A DNA stretch of 64,000 bases from Paralvinella palmiformis (Eukaryota; Annelida; Polychaeta; Terebellida; Alvinellidae): positions 172,033 to 236,032 of the forward strand of contig JAODUP010000655.1 of assembly GCA_025642065.1 (NCBI GenBank), read 5' to 3'. Made by a program: the position numbers and the translations under genes. Shown here piece by piece: positions 11,176 to 24,359 of the stretch (position 1 is the first letter of the stretch; each line of letters starts with the position of its first letter). The notes under the pieces are model-generated. The model ran no database searches and was not told where the DNA came from. It saw only the letters and a program-made list of their open reading frames with translations.

Positions 11176-13930
11176 ATATTTGCTCGCTTTTTGATCAATT
11201 ATTGACATGGTAGTTATTGAATGAATATACATTGTTACATACTGGCTTGATTTATCACCATAGACTCGAAGTCATATATGTTTCTTCTGTATATCGAGGG
11301 TGTTTTTTTTTGTATTTAAAATATACTTTATACGAGAATGTTTCTTACTGGTTCGTGAACCTCAATATGAACCTGGATACGGGTGGCTAGAGTGCAATTT
11401 GTGAAAAAGGCCAAGCATTAATAAAAAAAAGCTAGTTGAGAGTAATCATTAAGCTCGGTTTATGGGTCTGGTAAAGATATTACTGGTGTGGGTAGCCTAT
11501 ATCTCCAGAAGTTAAAATGCTGGTAGACGGTGAGTTTATGTAATAAATGAATACGTATAGTTTTAAACTAACTGGCAATTGGATATTTATCATTCTCCAT
11601 CTAATCTTTTAAGTCTGACTTAATTGCACTGGATGATAATAATTGTTTAATTCGGCTATATAGTATAGAACTGTTGAAATAAGATTTCTATTGAAATATA
11701 ATTTGGGGGGGGTACCTAGCTTGACTGGATGATGCTGGATCCAGAGGAATCCTAAATATTGGATTGGTCGTATTTTTTTCCACACTTCGCCAATCCATTC
11801 AAATTGTTTGGAACTTATAACAATCAACGCCAAGTTTTAATTCGTGGGTGCCATTTATGAGCCACGGGAATCATTTTCTTACATCGCTCCTATAATTGTT
11901 ACTCTGGACATGAACAGACTGCGCAAACCGCGATGTATATAATTTTGATAACGCGCCCGTCGATTGTTTCCGGTTGCGTCATAGCGTTAGACCAATAATA
12001 TCCAAAGCTGAACTACGCTATGAAGTTATATGGCGGACGTGAGTGGTTAAAGTGAACGACCGACTTGAACTCCTGTCAAATAATTCACAACACAACGAGG
12101 ATTAGCCGCATTCCGTTGTGCGTAGTGATTCTTAGCAATTTACAACAACATTATTCACACTGACACCACGCGTCTTAAGAAAAAATATGCCACATTGACG
12201 ATAATTTCAAAGAGGAAACACCTATGGTTGTGAGAAAACAAAACCGACTCCATCATAAAAAATAGTTCGCCCGTGGAACCTTTAAATTAGTGTTGGTGTA
12301 TAAAGGTTGATGTAATTGGCCGGATATAGCCAAGGTGTTTACTTCTGGCTGACATGTTATCGTACCTATAGTACTTTTAGAAAAATTACATTTGCCGTAG
12401 AATTGGTATCTTATTTTTGGTTGATGTCATCTGGTAAACGAGGATGGAACCAATGAATGAACGTTTGCATTCGTCGAACATCGAGTATTGAACTGAAAAT
12501 TTCATCTAAAGTACTTTAAATCATGTAGCAGCGGAATATCTATATCGAGTGAGTGAGCGATGAGTGAGTAGGTAGGGTTTATAACAACACATCTGCACAG
12601 CGAATAGAAATTAGTTTTGCCTCCTTTTGGTCGTTTCTTAGTGAGAATTTGTCTGACACATCTAAACTCCAAACTCTCGTGGTTTAGGAGGGTGTAAATG
12701 TAAGGAAACGTAAATTATTATCTGTACAAAATCTGTAATATGATTGGTTTCCATTACTGTAATTTGTGCTAGCCTACGTATCTCCCCCCTCCTCTTTCGC
12801 AAGACATAGGGATTCTCTACTAAACCTTATTGGACGTGAGCACTGCTGAGCGCAACTTTGGTCCACATACAAAATATTTTAGAAACTTGAGGGCCTATTC
12901 TTGGTTATGGTATTCGACGAACTTTACAAAGTAGAAAAACCTCAGATATTCTCTGACTCGTTGTCTATATAACATGCAGTCAATAGCTTCAGCTTTCTCC
13001 AACGTGATGCCATTCTTTAATGCCGGGCTCCCAAAGAGTATTCTAATTAACCCAAATGTTGTCTGCCAAAACTTTGGATTTCCTTAGTTATGATAGACTA
13101 GCTTTCATTAATTTTCAGATTTCTAGTTCATAGACGTAGTGCTAAATAATGAAATCGGTTTTAAGTGGAATATACAGAAATTACGTCAAATATTGATATT
13201 CTCCGTATGTACTATATCGAATTATATTTGCATGATATCGCTCTGTCGTGCGCCAAATCCTTCAACAGTCGATGCTTTGTTATGTTTTGTTTCTCGTCAA
13301 TCAGTGTTTATTTACATTGGCGATCTAGTTTCCGTTTCCGGTTTGGGGTATTCATGTTGATAGTGAAATTTGGATTATCGGAAATGTCTCTTCTTTGGAA
13401 ATGATGATGAGGAAAGCCTGGAGTCTCAAGTTTGATCGTAGACAGCAAAAAAAGTTTCGGTTACTAATGCGACATATATAAATTGGAATATACTGTGATG
13501 TCATGTTCGGTAAAAGTCATCTGTTTTCCTGACGACTCATGAATATGGATATAGATCTGATGACTAGGCGCTTATCAAAGAAGCAACCCCCCTCCCCCAA
13601 CAAAACTCCAAAACACCCAACACTCACCAAGAATGAATGAAATGTGTGAAAGTGTAGATTAAAAAAAAATATAGCTCTATATGTTACATATAACAAACTA
13701 AAGACGTTTTGACAAAGCTAAGATATATACCATTCTAGATGTGCCCCTTCAAGTGAAAGACCAGCAGAATATACGCATATTTGCGACTATAATTATACTT
13801 TACGTTACATTAACGTTATTTATGTTAAAATTAAAAAGAATGTAAATAAAATGAAAGTGAGATGAAATGAAATAAAAGTGTTAGCCCTAAGAGTTGCTCC
13901 TGTTAGCCATAATTTGTGTTAGCCGTTATA
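11176..13930. other. Non-coding region with a GC-richer patch at 11.9-12.2 kb
   Basis: No gene recognised. Bases 11880-12180 are GC-richer and CpG-containing. They include tatggcggacgtgagtgg at 12028-12045, which would read ATG GCG GAC followed by a consensus GTGAGT donor, so a short plus-strand first exon is possible. No matching downstream exon was found. The overlapping 70-80-codon frames at 13.14-13.40 kb look spurious. Confidence 0.3.
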
Positions 13931-14168
13931 TCTCGTAGGCATGGTGGTCGTAGGCATAATGTCCGATAGGCATAATGTCCAGTAGGCAAACTATCCATTG
14001 GAACATTGTCCGTAGGCTCATTGTCCATCGACATAGTGTCCGATAGACAAGCTGTCCATAGGTGTAATGTCCGGTAGGCAAGCTGTCAATAGGCATCATG
14101 TCCGGTAAACAATCTGTCCATAGGCGTAATGTCCGGTAGACAAGCTGTCCATAGGGATAATGTCCGGC
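13931..14168. repeat. Degenerate 15/16-bp tandem repeat with 31-bp dimer
   Basis: About 14 monomers beginning gtcc. Two variants alternate in the second half: gtccataggcgtaat (15 bp) and gtccggtagacaagct (16 bp), giving a 31-bp higher-order unit. Copies in the first half are more diverged. A minus-strand frame runs through it (13926-14183), but a 31-bp period is not a multiple of three, so a repeat protein is unlikely. Confidence 0.9.
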
Positions 14169-14189
14169 CACGACGTTACCCACTTAGTG

Positions 14190-16030
14190 CTATTCCGAGT
14201 TTTATTCTTTCTAATATTACCATGATGTTCAAATTCATGTAATATTTCTAATGAAAAAGATAACAACAATAGGATGAAATATCCTATTGCGTTCTCATAA
14301 AATTATCCACTTCAAAGTTTTTTTGTAAAGTTTGTACTGAAATTGCCTTAGTGAGATTAAATAGTTGGGAATTAGTTTTGATGAGACATACTGCTTGCTA
14401 TAATTGGCCTCCCATTGTTATGTGGAAGACTGATACTTGTGTATGCCAATAATGCTAAACTGGAAATAAATCGGGAGTTCGTTTCGTTTCGGTAGTGCCT
14501 GGATCAGAAATTGTCAATATGTTAAAGCTGAATAAAAAAATACAAAAGTCACTGTTTTGAGAGGAAAATGGACCAGTTAGGGATAGCTAGGAAAATAGGC
14601 TTTGGGAAGAATAAAAACACCCTACACTCAGCATAACCAGTGAATAATTCAGGAGTACATCTAGATACATTATCGTCCGTGTAAAGACGGGTAGAAACCA
14701 TGCCTATTGTTATCTCACTAAGTGTATACTATAGGTAATATTAAGCAGTACATCTCAAAGAATCCGTCCAGAACATTGACATTGAACTTCGGCGAGTCTC
14801 TGTTAAAAGATATGCCTTTTATCTCATAACGTGCATTAGTTAAGTGTAACAAAAGTTATTACCCCTTTAAAGTGAATTGGGAAGCACACTTTTCCGAGAA
14901 TGTGTGCCAACCACCCGATTAACATTGTTGTCAACACATATATAATGCTCCATCATTGGTAAGATTCAGCAGTAAATGAACTCGTCTGAAGTCCGTATTC
15001 TGTCTGATAATAAACAAATATATTTATATTTAGTGCCGATCACGTAGCATTGGATACGATACCTAGCTTCTACAGTCACTAAAATGTAATAATTACAAGT
15101 AATCATCTGATAGGCCTCGTAACCTATTTGTAGTTAGCAGTGAATGTTTTATTTTATTATTGTAAATTGATTTTCAGATAAGATCTTAATTACCACAGAG
15201 AACTGAAATATGTACGTCTATTTTCAGCTAAGGCCATCTATTTGCAATGGGTATTTTTTTATATATTTGGCAAATGGTATATATCTTATTTATAGTAACG
15301 GCCTTATCTGTACACAGCCTGTAGCAATATTGTTATCACTTCTGTAGCATGCAATACCTAGTTAATAAAAGAAGGGCAGTTTGGGGGTGTACTGACGGTA
15401 GAATGCGCACCACATTTGTACTTAAACACGCACTCAGGCACGCACGCACTCACACGCATACACACATAAACACACGGAAACACAAATAAGCACACTGTAA
15501 GGCTGTATGGAACCTTAGACCAACTGCGTTGTACCTGGTTTCGTCTTATTTCTGACTCGGTGTATTTGTTTTCCCTTACACTGAATGATTGAGAACTGAT
15601 GAGACGAGACAATGTACCGCGTAACGTTCTCACAGTGTAAAATATTTCTCGGTATCCATCACAATGGTTAGTTAATCATTGAGAGACTCGATCGGTAATG
15701 GGATAACGTAATTCATCGATCCCGGAGTCCGTTAATCGAATTATAAATGATCATAGATTAGATTAAGTGCGTCATCCCGCGAAAGGTTTAAATGTGTGGT
15801 TCTTAAAACTCACCTGGTCAAGGTTGCTTTTTGGTTAAAACAAGATCCATCGTTTAGCGTTTATAATACGAGGTTGTGGGTGTGGAGTGCGGGGGAGGAA
15901 CGGTTCGGGAGCTTTCACCGTAAAACATACTTGAGCGGCTCCTGCTGGCAATTAAGGTAGCTTGATTGAATTTACATTATTATAATTATAATTATTATCA
16001 TCATCATCATCATCATTATCATCAATATAC
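14190..16030. other. Non-coding AT-rich stretch
   Basis: No gene or family recognised. The minus-strand frame at 15358-15633 runs through a CA/CGCA-rich patch (15425-15490) and is low-complexity. Confidence 0.5.
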
Positions 16031-16039
16031 TCTACTCGC

Positions 16040-16330
16040 TCCATTAAATGGTTACGTGGTTGGCCACATGCCTCAAGTGCCGAGATCGAATCTACGTAGG
16101 TCTTAGCTAAATGGTGTTTCATCCTTCAGTTCACCTCGTCACATATGTAGGTCGCTTGATCTATTTAGCTGACGATGTTCACAAAAGGGTCCATACAATA
16201 GACACATTTCATATCTTCTTCCACCTTCGATCACCACGCCACTATAATCACCTCACCAATACTTTCTCCTCCTCACTGCTACTCTGTATTCATCATCATC
16301 ATCGATGATGATGATGATGATGATCCTCAT
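16040..16330 (+). repeat. Diverged SINE relative followed by ATC/GATGAT repeats
   Basis: Contains eroded SINE words in order: a tRNA-like head (tacgtggttggccacatgcc, then gccgagatcgaatc for the B box), tttcatccttcagttcacctcg, then atttagct...gttcacaaaagggtcc. It is preceded by ATC repeats near 15996-16025 and followed by an imperfect ATC/GATGAT palindrome at 16290-16323. Confidence 0.55.
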
Positions 16331-16829
16331 TACTATATATAGATGTACTCGTCTAACTACGGTCATCGAAGTGCCATCACCTCGCTGTATTCCCATCTCT
16401 ACCGCGCCTACGTGTCCCAAACAGTTTTCATCTCCTCGCCATCAACTCGCGGTTAATTCTACTCACTGACTCACCGGTTCTACTGGGATCACACAGCAGC
16501 GCCACCTAGCCGATTGTTCACTCCATCAGATGGACGCACTACGGAGGCTGACTGTTGGACGAGGCAGCGGGCGGCTATAACCGAAGGCGATATGTCCAGA
16601 ACAATAAAATGATAAAAGAGCGTAATAAATGAACGAAATAGACGGGTACGAAATGTACGACAACGCTCCAGGCCACCGAGAATCGTACTCCACCATAAAA
16701 CGTACCCTGGTTGGCCGGGCTTTTTATTTATGGCCAAAATGTACACCGAATAACCGCAGAAAAGTCCATTATAATTATTCGTGAGATGAACGCAACACAA
16801 ATGTAATTATGCGTTTTACAAGAAAGTTA

Positions 16830-17000
16830 GATGTCACCGTGGCCAAATGGAGCGTCGTTGGCCAATGCTCTTTAGCATCCGGGTTCTAATCCGTCCCTTG
16901 CCATATTGGACGGATGTTTAATTTTTCACTTCGCTTTGTTAGCTTTAAAGGTCACATAGTTCATTTAGCCTACAAGTGGCCCTATAGTAACATCTCAATT
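16830..17000 (+). repeat. Diverged SINE relative
   Basis: tRNA-like head (caccgtggccaaatggagcg, ccgggttctaatccgtccc), then tttcacttcgctttgtt and catttagcctacaagtggccc in the same order as the full-length SINE. Heavily diverged, so an older copy or sister family. Confidence 0.6.
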
Positions 17001-17180
17001 TTGGAGAAACACCTTGATTGCGCTGTAGATCTGAATAAGATACAGACAACAATTCCCGTAAAATTTCAGGTAATTATTTGTGAAATAGTTGAGATATTTT
17101 CTTCGTGTCTATACCATACGTTTGTTATTTGATGTATAAAATCACAATATGACTACTGAAATGTACAACATGCAACATGG

Positions 17181-17361
17181 ATTGATTGATGATTGGTGTT
17201 TTACGGCCACTTTTGTCCACATGGTAGGCTAAATGGACCTCCAAAGGTAATGAAGCGAAGTCAAAGATGAAACAACCTTCAGATATGCCCACGCCGAGAT
17301 TCGAACAGGGGTGGTAGTGATCTGTGGTCCAACACGCTACCGCTAGACCAAGGAGGTGTCC
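17181..17361 (-). repeat. tRNA-derived SINE, minus-strand copy
   Basis: Reverse complement of the full-length SINE: tail side gattgatgattggtgttttacggccactttt, then ccgagattcgaac (B box), then the complement of the A box (accgctagacca). The last bases read aaggaggtgtc. Nearly full length. Confidence 0.88.
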
Positions 17362-18009
17362 AACATGGAACATGGAACACTTCTATGCATTATCATTAAT
17401 TGTGTGGCGTTCTCTTTCTTCTTTTGTTGTTTATTTATTTATTGTTGTTGTTATTATTGTTGTTCCATTGTTATTGTTATTGTTTTGTGAGCACCAGCAT
17501 GTGTGTGTTGGTGTCTGTGTATTTGTTATACGCGTGTGCTTGCGTGCGTGCCTCCGTGTGTGGGTGGGTGGGGTAGGGAGGGGGGGGGGGTTGTGTGGGT
17601 GGGTGTGCTTGCTTAAAACATGTAACACAGGTATCATTGGAGTGCTACACCAGGCGGGAACAATATCATTTAGCACTTTATGGGAGGCTACGCGCCTAGC
17701 AGCGAACAACACTCGGCCTCGCACCCAGTATGCTAATTAGATTATTATCTCCGACAACAAATACGGTTTGCATATTATTGCCGACGCTATTCAATTAATC
17801 AGCGCCCCCAAAGATAGTAACGTCATCCAAATAATTAACCCGCACCCACACACCCACACACAGTGAGTGTCATCTGTAGGGCTCGCTTGCGTGCAGTACA
17901 GTGCCTCATAAATATGCCAAATGTACGACTACACGTTTACAGGTACTGCTTCCAGAAGCTGTTAATCATATCTGGCTTTAAACGTCAGATACTGTTTTGC
18001 TTAAATATT

Positions 18010-18200
18010 TTCGTGCGTTATGACGAGTAGTTCGCCGTTCAGCGCCGAAGTGGTTGGTGGCATTAGTTAGGTTCGGTGCTGGTCACACCTGGAACGTATG
18101 GTCGAGTGGCAACTCCGTGCGGCAGTAAGGTGATCGGATGAAACATCCCCCTCCGACACGCATACTCATAGTTAGCACCGGGTTGCGAGTCCGTAGTACT
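18010..18200 (+). repeat. Possible diverged SINE head
   Basis: A tRNA-like stretch (cgccgaagtggttggtggc, then ggttcggtgctgg) followed by ggatgaaacatcccc is laid out like the local SINEs but is too diverged for a firm call. A similar fragment lies at about 25180-25270 (gcgattggccgcaggactcc, gcgttcataactcgg, gggcgtttcacctttcactt). Confidence 0.35.
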
Positions 18201-18726
18201 CCATTACCCACACATTTCCACACGAGTATATCGGCTGGTAGAGAGTGGAATACTGCAAGTACTCGTCCGCACTGATGTACCTATTTGTTCATTTCCTCAA
18301 CTACCACAGGATGGATACTTACATTCGAGTTACGCGTGGTTTTGTTTCCCTTTTAGCCGTCACGCACAACTCGAAGTAATACACATAAAACAGAGTCCAT
18401 AATTACCAATGGCTGTGTCAACCACTCCAGGAAATGAATTATTATTATTATCCGAAACAACTAATAAGCATCGAGGTGGACGTCTCTCTACGACCAGCGT
18501 TTACTACCAATCCCCCCAACCCCAAATTCACCCACCCACCCGCAACCCTACCCCCCGATAACGTTTATATTTGGATAGCGGTGCTAATTAGTGCACGCCT
18601 GAACAAGTGATTCATTAAAAAGCCGCAGTAAGCGCTAAACACGGGGTTGCCATTGTCTTCATAGAACAATATTAGTACGGAATAAACATGACCCGAGCCG
18701 AAACGGGAACATTGACGGCTAATCGT

Positions 18727-18845
<119 letters not shown>

Positions 18846-19569
18846 CCATTCTAAATTAGCCCCGGAAGTAGTTTAGACAAACCTAAACCTGAGGTTATGA
18901 GATTAATGCAGCGACTACGGGAATACTGGATGTCATCCTTTGGTTGCGGCCGGTTAGAGGACAATGTTTTCCATTAATCTTCTTCCCAAAACGACGATGC
19001 AAAACTCTGAGAAATTTAATCGTCAAACATCCGGAAAATCGTGAAAAATAAATGTTGGTTGTTTTGTGTGTGTGCGTTTGTGCGTGTGCGTGTGTGTGTG
19101 CAAAAATGGCATTCCTGGGCACGTTCTTGCCGGGATATCTCGGAACAAACAACTCGTGGTAGAACATCTTCTTATTGGTATTAATCTTCCAACGGGAATC
19201 CATTATAAAGAGTTTGGATGTGATGACTCGGCACAACGAACAGTCACCGTCCAAGAAGTGGCCGATACCTTATTTGTTATCAGCATCACGAGATTGATGC
19301 AGCGATCAATAGATTCCAGTCAAAACCATTTATGGACGTCTGGCTAAAACAAAAGCGACCAATGGCGACGATGTTTTGTCGTCTGCCGCCGCTCACCAAT
19401 TCTAATCAGTTCCCAGAGGAATTTCGGCATAAATTCAGAACCGCCATGAACGACCTGACAATAATTACGATGATGCATTTGTCCTGTTTTGTATCTGATG
19501 TCAACGTATTGAAAAGATTAAGTCCACGATGGATGTATTTCTGGAGATCTTCGTACAACGGTGAGGATC

Positions 19570-19571
<2 letters not shown>

Positions 19572-19637
<66 letters not shown>

Positions 19638-20019
19638 AGACACAACACATACTCACACAAACAGAGTACACAGATACATTACTGTCTTGTTGGTTGTGGT
19701 CATAGTAGGTAATTAGACGTCAACCTTTTGTATTATATAATGGCTACCAACATGTTGAACATTACGTCATTCCAGGAATGTATTAGTTCTATATTTGGAA
19801 GTATACAGATTTCAGTGCACAAGGGTTTTGTTATTTCACTACTGACATAACGAATTCGTTTGTATCTATCATTGTTTGTCAGAATCCATTGTGTACAGCC
19901 ATCTGAGTAAACCGGAAATGCTGTTACAACGCTGTTGCTTCGGAGAACCGCCCCCCTCTCAGTCTTAATAATAACGTATCGGTTTATGAACATATAGGTG
20001 TCAATATTCTAAGCCAGTG

Positions 20020-20090
<71 letters not shown>
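19572..20090. repeat. Two long (TA)n tracts
   Basis: Pure TA runs at about 19572-19635 and 20022-20090 with unique sequence between them. The Ile-Tyr frames here are artefacts. Confidence 0.95.
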
Positions 20091-20092
<2 letters not shown>

Positions 20093-20279
20093 CCTACATA
20101 TTAAAGGATGCGTTTCGAGAGCTGTTATCTTCTACGCAATTCGGATAACAAATTATTATTGGATTCTAATTGTACTCATAACTCGGGAGTCATCGACGAC
20201 ATAAATCCTATCAGGGAGTAGTACTGACTGGCAATCAGAAAGTCCAACTTCTTCATTATTCAAAAGCGAAGATCTCCAG

Positions 20280-21650
20280 TCGTCCCGTGGGTCACGGGCC
20301 GCCGCCGTGGAACATCGTTTGTATGCTCGCCGACGTACCGCCGACGGAGGACCTGCGTCCCGAGCTCATGAATAAAAACCACCCAAAAAAACCCAACACC
20401 AACCACTTAAAACCGACTGACGCCACCTAGCGGTCGGCGTGTGAGCGAGCGAGCGGGCGGCGGCGAGCCATGTTATGATGAGAGCAATCAGGCCAGCTGG
20501 TACTCGGTCGACGTACCGCAGATGGCTGGTACACCAGACGGACGGGCGGAGGGAGAAGATCGTTGTCTCTTCCCGGTGATGGTCGGGACAACCATAACCT
20601 GTTGTCCACCGATCGTACTCTTCGATCAGCGGAACGGCAGACTGACGCTCATCGTCGACATCACGGTAAGTTTCGTTTAGTTACGAGACTCCCGTCTAAC
20701 GTAGAGCTACGACGGAGGGTGTGTCCGGGGGGGGGAGGGGGGGGGGCTGTGGGTAGTAACCATCCCGAGACCGGACTACCATCTGCGTGGATAATTAGAT
20801 AATCGAACTGACGGCATTAGTCGTTGTGCACCGACTCGTCGTAGATGATTCCGCTGATGCGTAATTATGGCGACGGGGGTATGAATGCGTCGCCATTTCA
20901 TGGAGAGAGAGAGAGAGGGAGAGAGAGAGAGGGAGAGAGAGGGAGAGAGAAGGGGCACACATCCTCTAGGACGATGGTACGTCGACGTTCTATATAAGCC
21001 GGTGCCATATTTCGCGTAAAACGCTTTATGTCTCATTTCCCGGCCGAGGAATAGCACATTAGATTATAACAGACACACGTGTTGGCATTTTGCCGTTTTA
21101 AAGCGACGCCTCGAAACGAACGCGTACACGACAGGACCCTAATTCGCTCAAAGCCATTCCGGAATATGTGGTACTCTCGCTCGGTCCCTCCGCGTTTCTG
21201 CTGTTGGACATTTTCTGGGCCGAGGACGCGCAGTAATCACGGATGACTTGATCGGGACCAAACGGCGTAATTATGCTAAGATGATGGAAGCCTAAAAGCG
21301 ACTAAATAGCAGCAATCCTGGTCTAACGAAAGAGAGACAGAGAGAGAGAGGGAGACGTCTGTCTCGTATCCGTACTAACGGACTGGGTCCTCCTGGAAGT
21401 AACCTGATTACAAACGGCGATTTTTCCCACTGACTGGCTGGGATGGGGTCATCGTCTCGGGTTACCAGCCATCAGCGAAACAAAAAACGGCTCTCGACAT
21501 CGTAAGCGGAAGCCGGAGTCATCCCACCGAACATCGAGTTCACTTGGCAGCACGAACCTCGGTACGACCTCGGACCGGTGATCATTTGGGAAGTTAACTA
21601 AACATGTCAATAAATAGTTGCTCCGTTCGGCGACGGGTCTATGGATGACT
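20280..21650. promoter_or_regulatory. GC/CpG-rich island, candidate promoter region
   Basis: A sharp change from AT-rich flanks to CpG-rich sequence (cgggccgccgccgtgg, gcgagcgagcgggcggcggcg). It contains a consensus donor ACG|GTAAGT at 20664/20665 and (GA)n tracts at 20904-20950. Several homeodomain-like TAATTA words occur (20859-20866, 21268-21275). The plus-strand frame 20441-20680 is open to the donor, but its product has no recognisable family. It could be a non-coding first exon of a plus-strand gene, possibly the membrane-protein gene with its acceptor at 47414. That link is speculation. Confidence 0.4.
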
Positions 21651-21659
21651 CCAACAAGC

Positions 21660-23460
21660 GGCCGTAGTATTAGTTAGATTATTGGGGCTTCTGTTGACTT
21701 TATTGCTGTCCCATTTCCTCCGTGTGGTTATCTCGCCTGGATCATCGAACTCTGAACACTGGTGTCAGCTGTTTGAGAGACTTACGTGAGTATTTCTGAA
21801 ATATAATTTTACCTGTTTGGAAATTAGGAACGACCAAATGACTAGATACTAAATTATCGAAATACTAACCAGACATACGCACAAATGGACGAAAATAGAA
21901 TCACAGGATAAAAATATAAACAGACAGATAGACAGACAGATCGAAAAAGACCCATCGCTGCATGAGGTAATGTGATGCGTTTCATATCAGAATAATATTA
22001 ATATGTAAGTTAGTTTATTTCGTACCATAAAAAGAGAGTAATTTTGCAGTACAATCTATCAGTACTTTCATTCTTAATAGATAACATGTTTTAAGTATTC
22101 AGCGGAGTAGTTATCGCCATAATCGGTCAAACCCATCAGTGATATATCAACATAGAAATTATCTGATTTTCTGTATGACTCGTCACTGTCGAGATACGAT
22201 TGTTTACTCAGTCCAGAGCCAAACATTTAAATAATATTTCAATTATCAATATATAGGTTTTTACGTCATCTGTCACTCCTCAGTATGTCATTTAGAAACG
22301 TATATGAACATTATTAATGGAAATTGCGCTAAATAGATATCAGTTTTATTAATATTATTATTATATAATTCCAGATTAACCAAAATTATATTTATAATAT
22401 GCCTTCATCCAGTATTTGTAGCTTTCAAATAATGAGTAAGTGAGTGAGTGAGTGAGTAGGTTGGTAGGTAAGTCAGTGGGTTGGAGAGTGGGTGGGTGGA
22501 TAAGTCAGTGAGTCAGTGCTTTGCTCAGGCTCGACAATGGTCAGATAGCGAATATTTGGCCAAAGGGAGACACTGAAGAGAAATGAACCGATCAGATGTT
22601 ATATTCCACAAAGAGAGATTAGAATTCGAACCTGACTCTACAGCGCATTGCACAACCAACTGCGCCACCGGAATGCTATATTTATAGGCTTACTAGAACG
22701 CTATATGAAATATATGTAATATAATAATAATAATACTAAATGTATAGGTGCTTTCTATTAGCGCTGGAACTTATTTAATTTTATTGCGTTTATTCGAATA
22801 CTAGGCGTCTCATTTCACATTCTTGCCCATTCATACATCAAACAGTGAATTGACAGCGCGTTAGAACAATTCCTTGTATTGCGATCACAAATATCATAGC
22901 TAAATATAAAGATTATTGATCCCTAATCGAGCTAACTGACGTTGAAATAGCCATCAACAAATTTAGCTCTTTTCGATGTGACAAATGTCTTCAAAGTTGA
23001 AAACATCAAGATATGTAGAGTGGGTGCAAGTGTTTGGTCTTTTATAAGTTTGGACAAATGGTGTTATTTTGGGTGATTTAAAAAAGAAATCGTTACGATC
23101 GTTTGTACGCCGTTGTGCGTTTGATAATGTTTGCTAAATTTAACATTCCAGAACCCCCCTATGTCACCATTCCAGACTAAAATATGTATGACGCCTGTCA
23201 CTGTCATCTGCCAGAGTCTAATCCTGGACACTTGACTAGAATAGATAGCATTCTGTTATAATCAGACAAAGCGATGTTCTTCATTGACGTCAATTTATAT
23301 TGATTTGTTAATTTAAAAAAACAACAACTCCCAGAGTGGATTATTTTATCCAATTAAATCAGATATTTTTCATTTGTCATCCAAATTACCATTTTTGTGT
23401 ATCTGTCTATCGTTCCATTTAAATTATTTATATTTATCTCTGTCCGTCTGTCTGCCCATC
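21660..23460. other. Non-coding AT-rich stretch
   Basis: Apart from the tRNA-like fragment at 22.6 kb, nothing recognised on either strand. Confidence 0.5.
22440..22680 (-). repeat. GTGA/GGTA-rich low-complexity tract plus tRNA-like SINE fragment
   Basis: 22436-22520 is a run of gagt/ggtg-like words. 22600-22675 reads, on the minus strand, as a tRNA-like head: the complement of ttagaattcgaacctgactc (B box) and of aaccaactgcgccaccgg. A different SINE type from the 1200 copy. Confidence 0.5.
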
Positions 23461-23467
23461 ATTCGTC

Positions 23468-23469
23468 AG

Positions 23470-23532
<63 letters not shown>
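23468..23532. repeat. (CT)n(TA)n composite microsatellite
   Basis: CT repeats pass directly into TA repeats. A T-run and GTT repeats follow at 23542-23568, and then a minus-strand tRNA-like fragment (gattcgaatccacaactttc; gtgctctaattactgctctgc) at 23585-23660. Confidence 0.9.
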
Positions 23533-23539
<7 letters not shown>

Positions 23540-23666
23540 TATTTTTTTTTTTTTTGTTGTTGTTGTTGAGTTATTTAGCCTCGACACATCTATGAGCCGG
23601 ATTCGAATCCACAACTTTCAGGTTTGCAGCTCAGTGCTCTAATTACTGCTCTGCTGGAGAGCCTTT

Positions 23667-23982
23667 ATGTATATATGTGTATGTATGTATGTATGTATGT
23701 ATGTGTATATGTATGTATATATGTATGTATGAATGTATGAATGTATGTATGTATGTATGTATGTGTATATGTATGTATATATGTATGTATGAATGTATGA
23801 ATGTATGTATGTATGTATGTATGTATGTATGTATGTATGTATGTATGTGTGTAAGTATGTATGTATGTATGTATGTATGTATGTACGTACGTACACACAT
23901 ACGTATGTATGTATGTATGTATGTATGTATGTATGTATGTATGTATGTCTGTATGTATATATGTATATATGTATGTATGTAT
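23667..23982. repeat. ATGT/TGTA tetranucleotide array with 60-bp higher-order duplication
   Basis: About 315 bp of ATGT-type repeats with ATAT and GAATGTAT variants. Bases 23701-23760 and 23761-23820 are identical, a 60-bp tandem duplication inside the array. At about 23880-23905 the phase turns over through a near-palindrome (gtacgtacgtacacacatacg). It creates six overlapping spurious frames (Tyr-Ile-His or Met-Tyr-Val-Cys repeats). Confidence 0.97.
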
Positions 23983-24315
23983 GCAAATTTCTGGAACTCT
24001 TTCATCGCGTAGTCAGATGACATTTCATGCATGGAATGAGGAATAACAAAATACCTTTAAAGCAAATAATCCCATTCAATTTTAGTGGGATTTTTGTCGC
24101 TATAATTGGCTATCCCTACTTCCATTGCAGCAGTGAAAGGTAGAATGTGGCTGGGACACATTTATTTATTTATTGGGAGCTTCAGTATTAAATCGACGAA
24201 TGTCTTATCAGGACTCGCTGTCAAACTGCGCAGATCATCTAACAATAGGTCATCAACGGAGACATGTCTAAAGGATAGCAACCATTTGTATGATTAGCGT
24301 GATCAAATCATCTTT

Positions 24316-24347
<32 letters not shown>

Positions 24348-24359
24348 GGGGGGGGGGGG
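24316..24359. repeat. (GT)n followed by G-run
   Basis: GT repeat to about 24346, then T and a run of G. A short CA repeat is at 24605-24621. Confidence 0.9.

Noticed and set aside
17324..17740. 138-codon plus frame and the opposite 97-codon frame
   Set aside because: Both run through GT-rich simple sequence; the Val/Cys and His/Thr runs come from the repeat.
19332..19712. 126-codon frame with an Ile-Tyr run
   Set aside because: The run is a (TA)n tract and the remainder has no family resemblance.
23639..24046. Six overlapping frames of Tyr-Ile-His or Met-Tyr-Val-Cys repeats
   Set aside because: All are translations of one tetranucleotide array on both strands.
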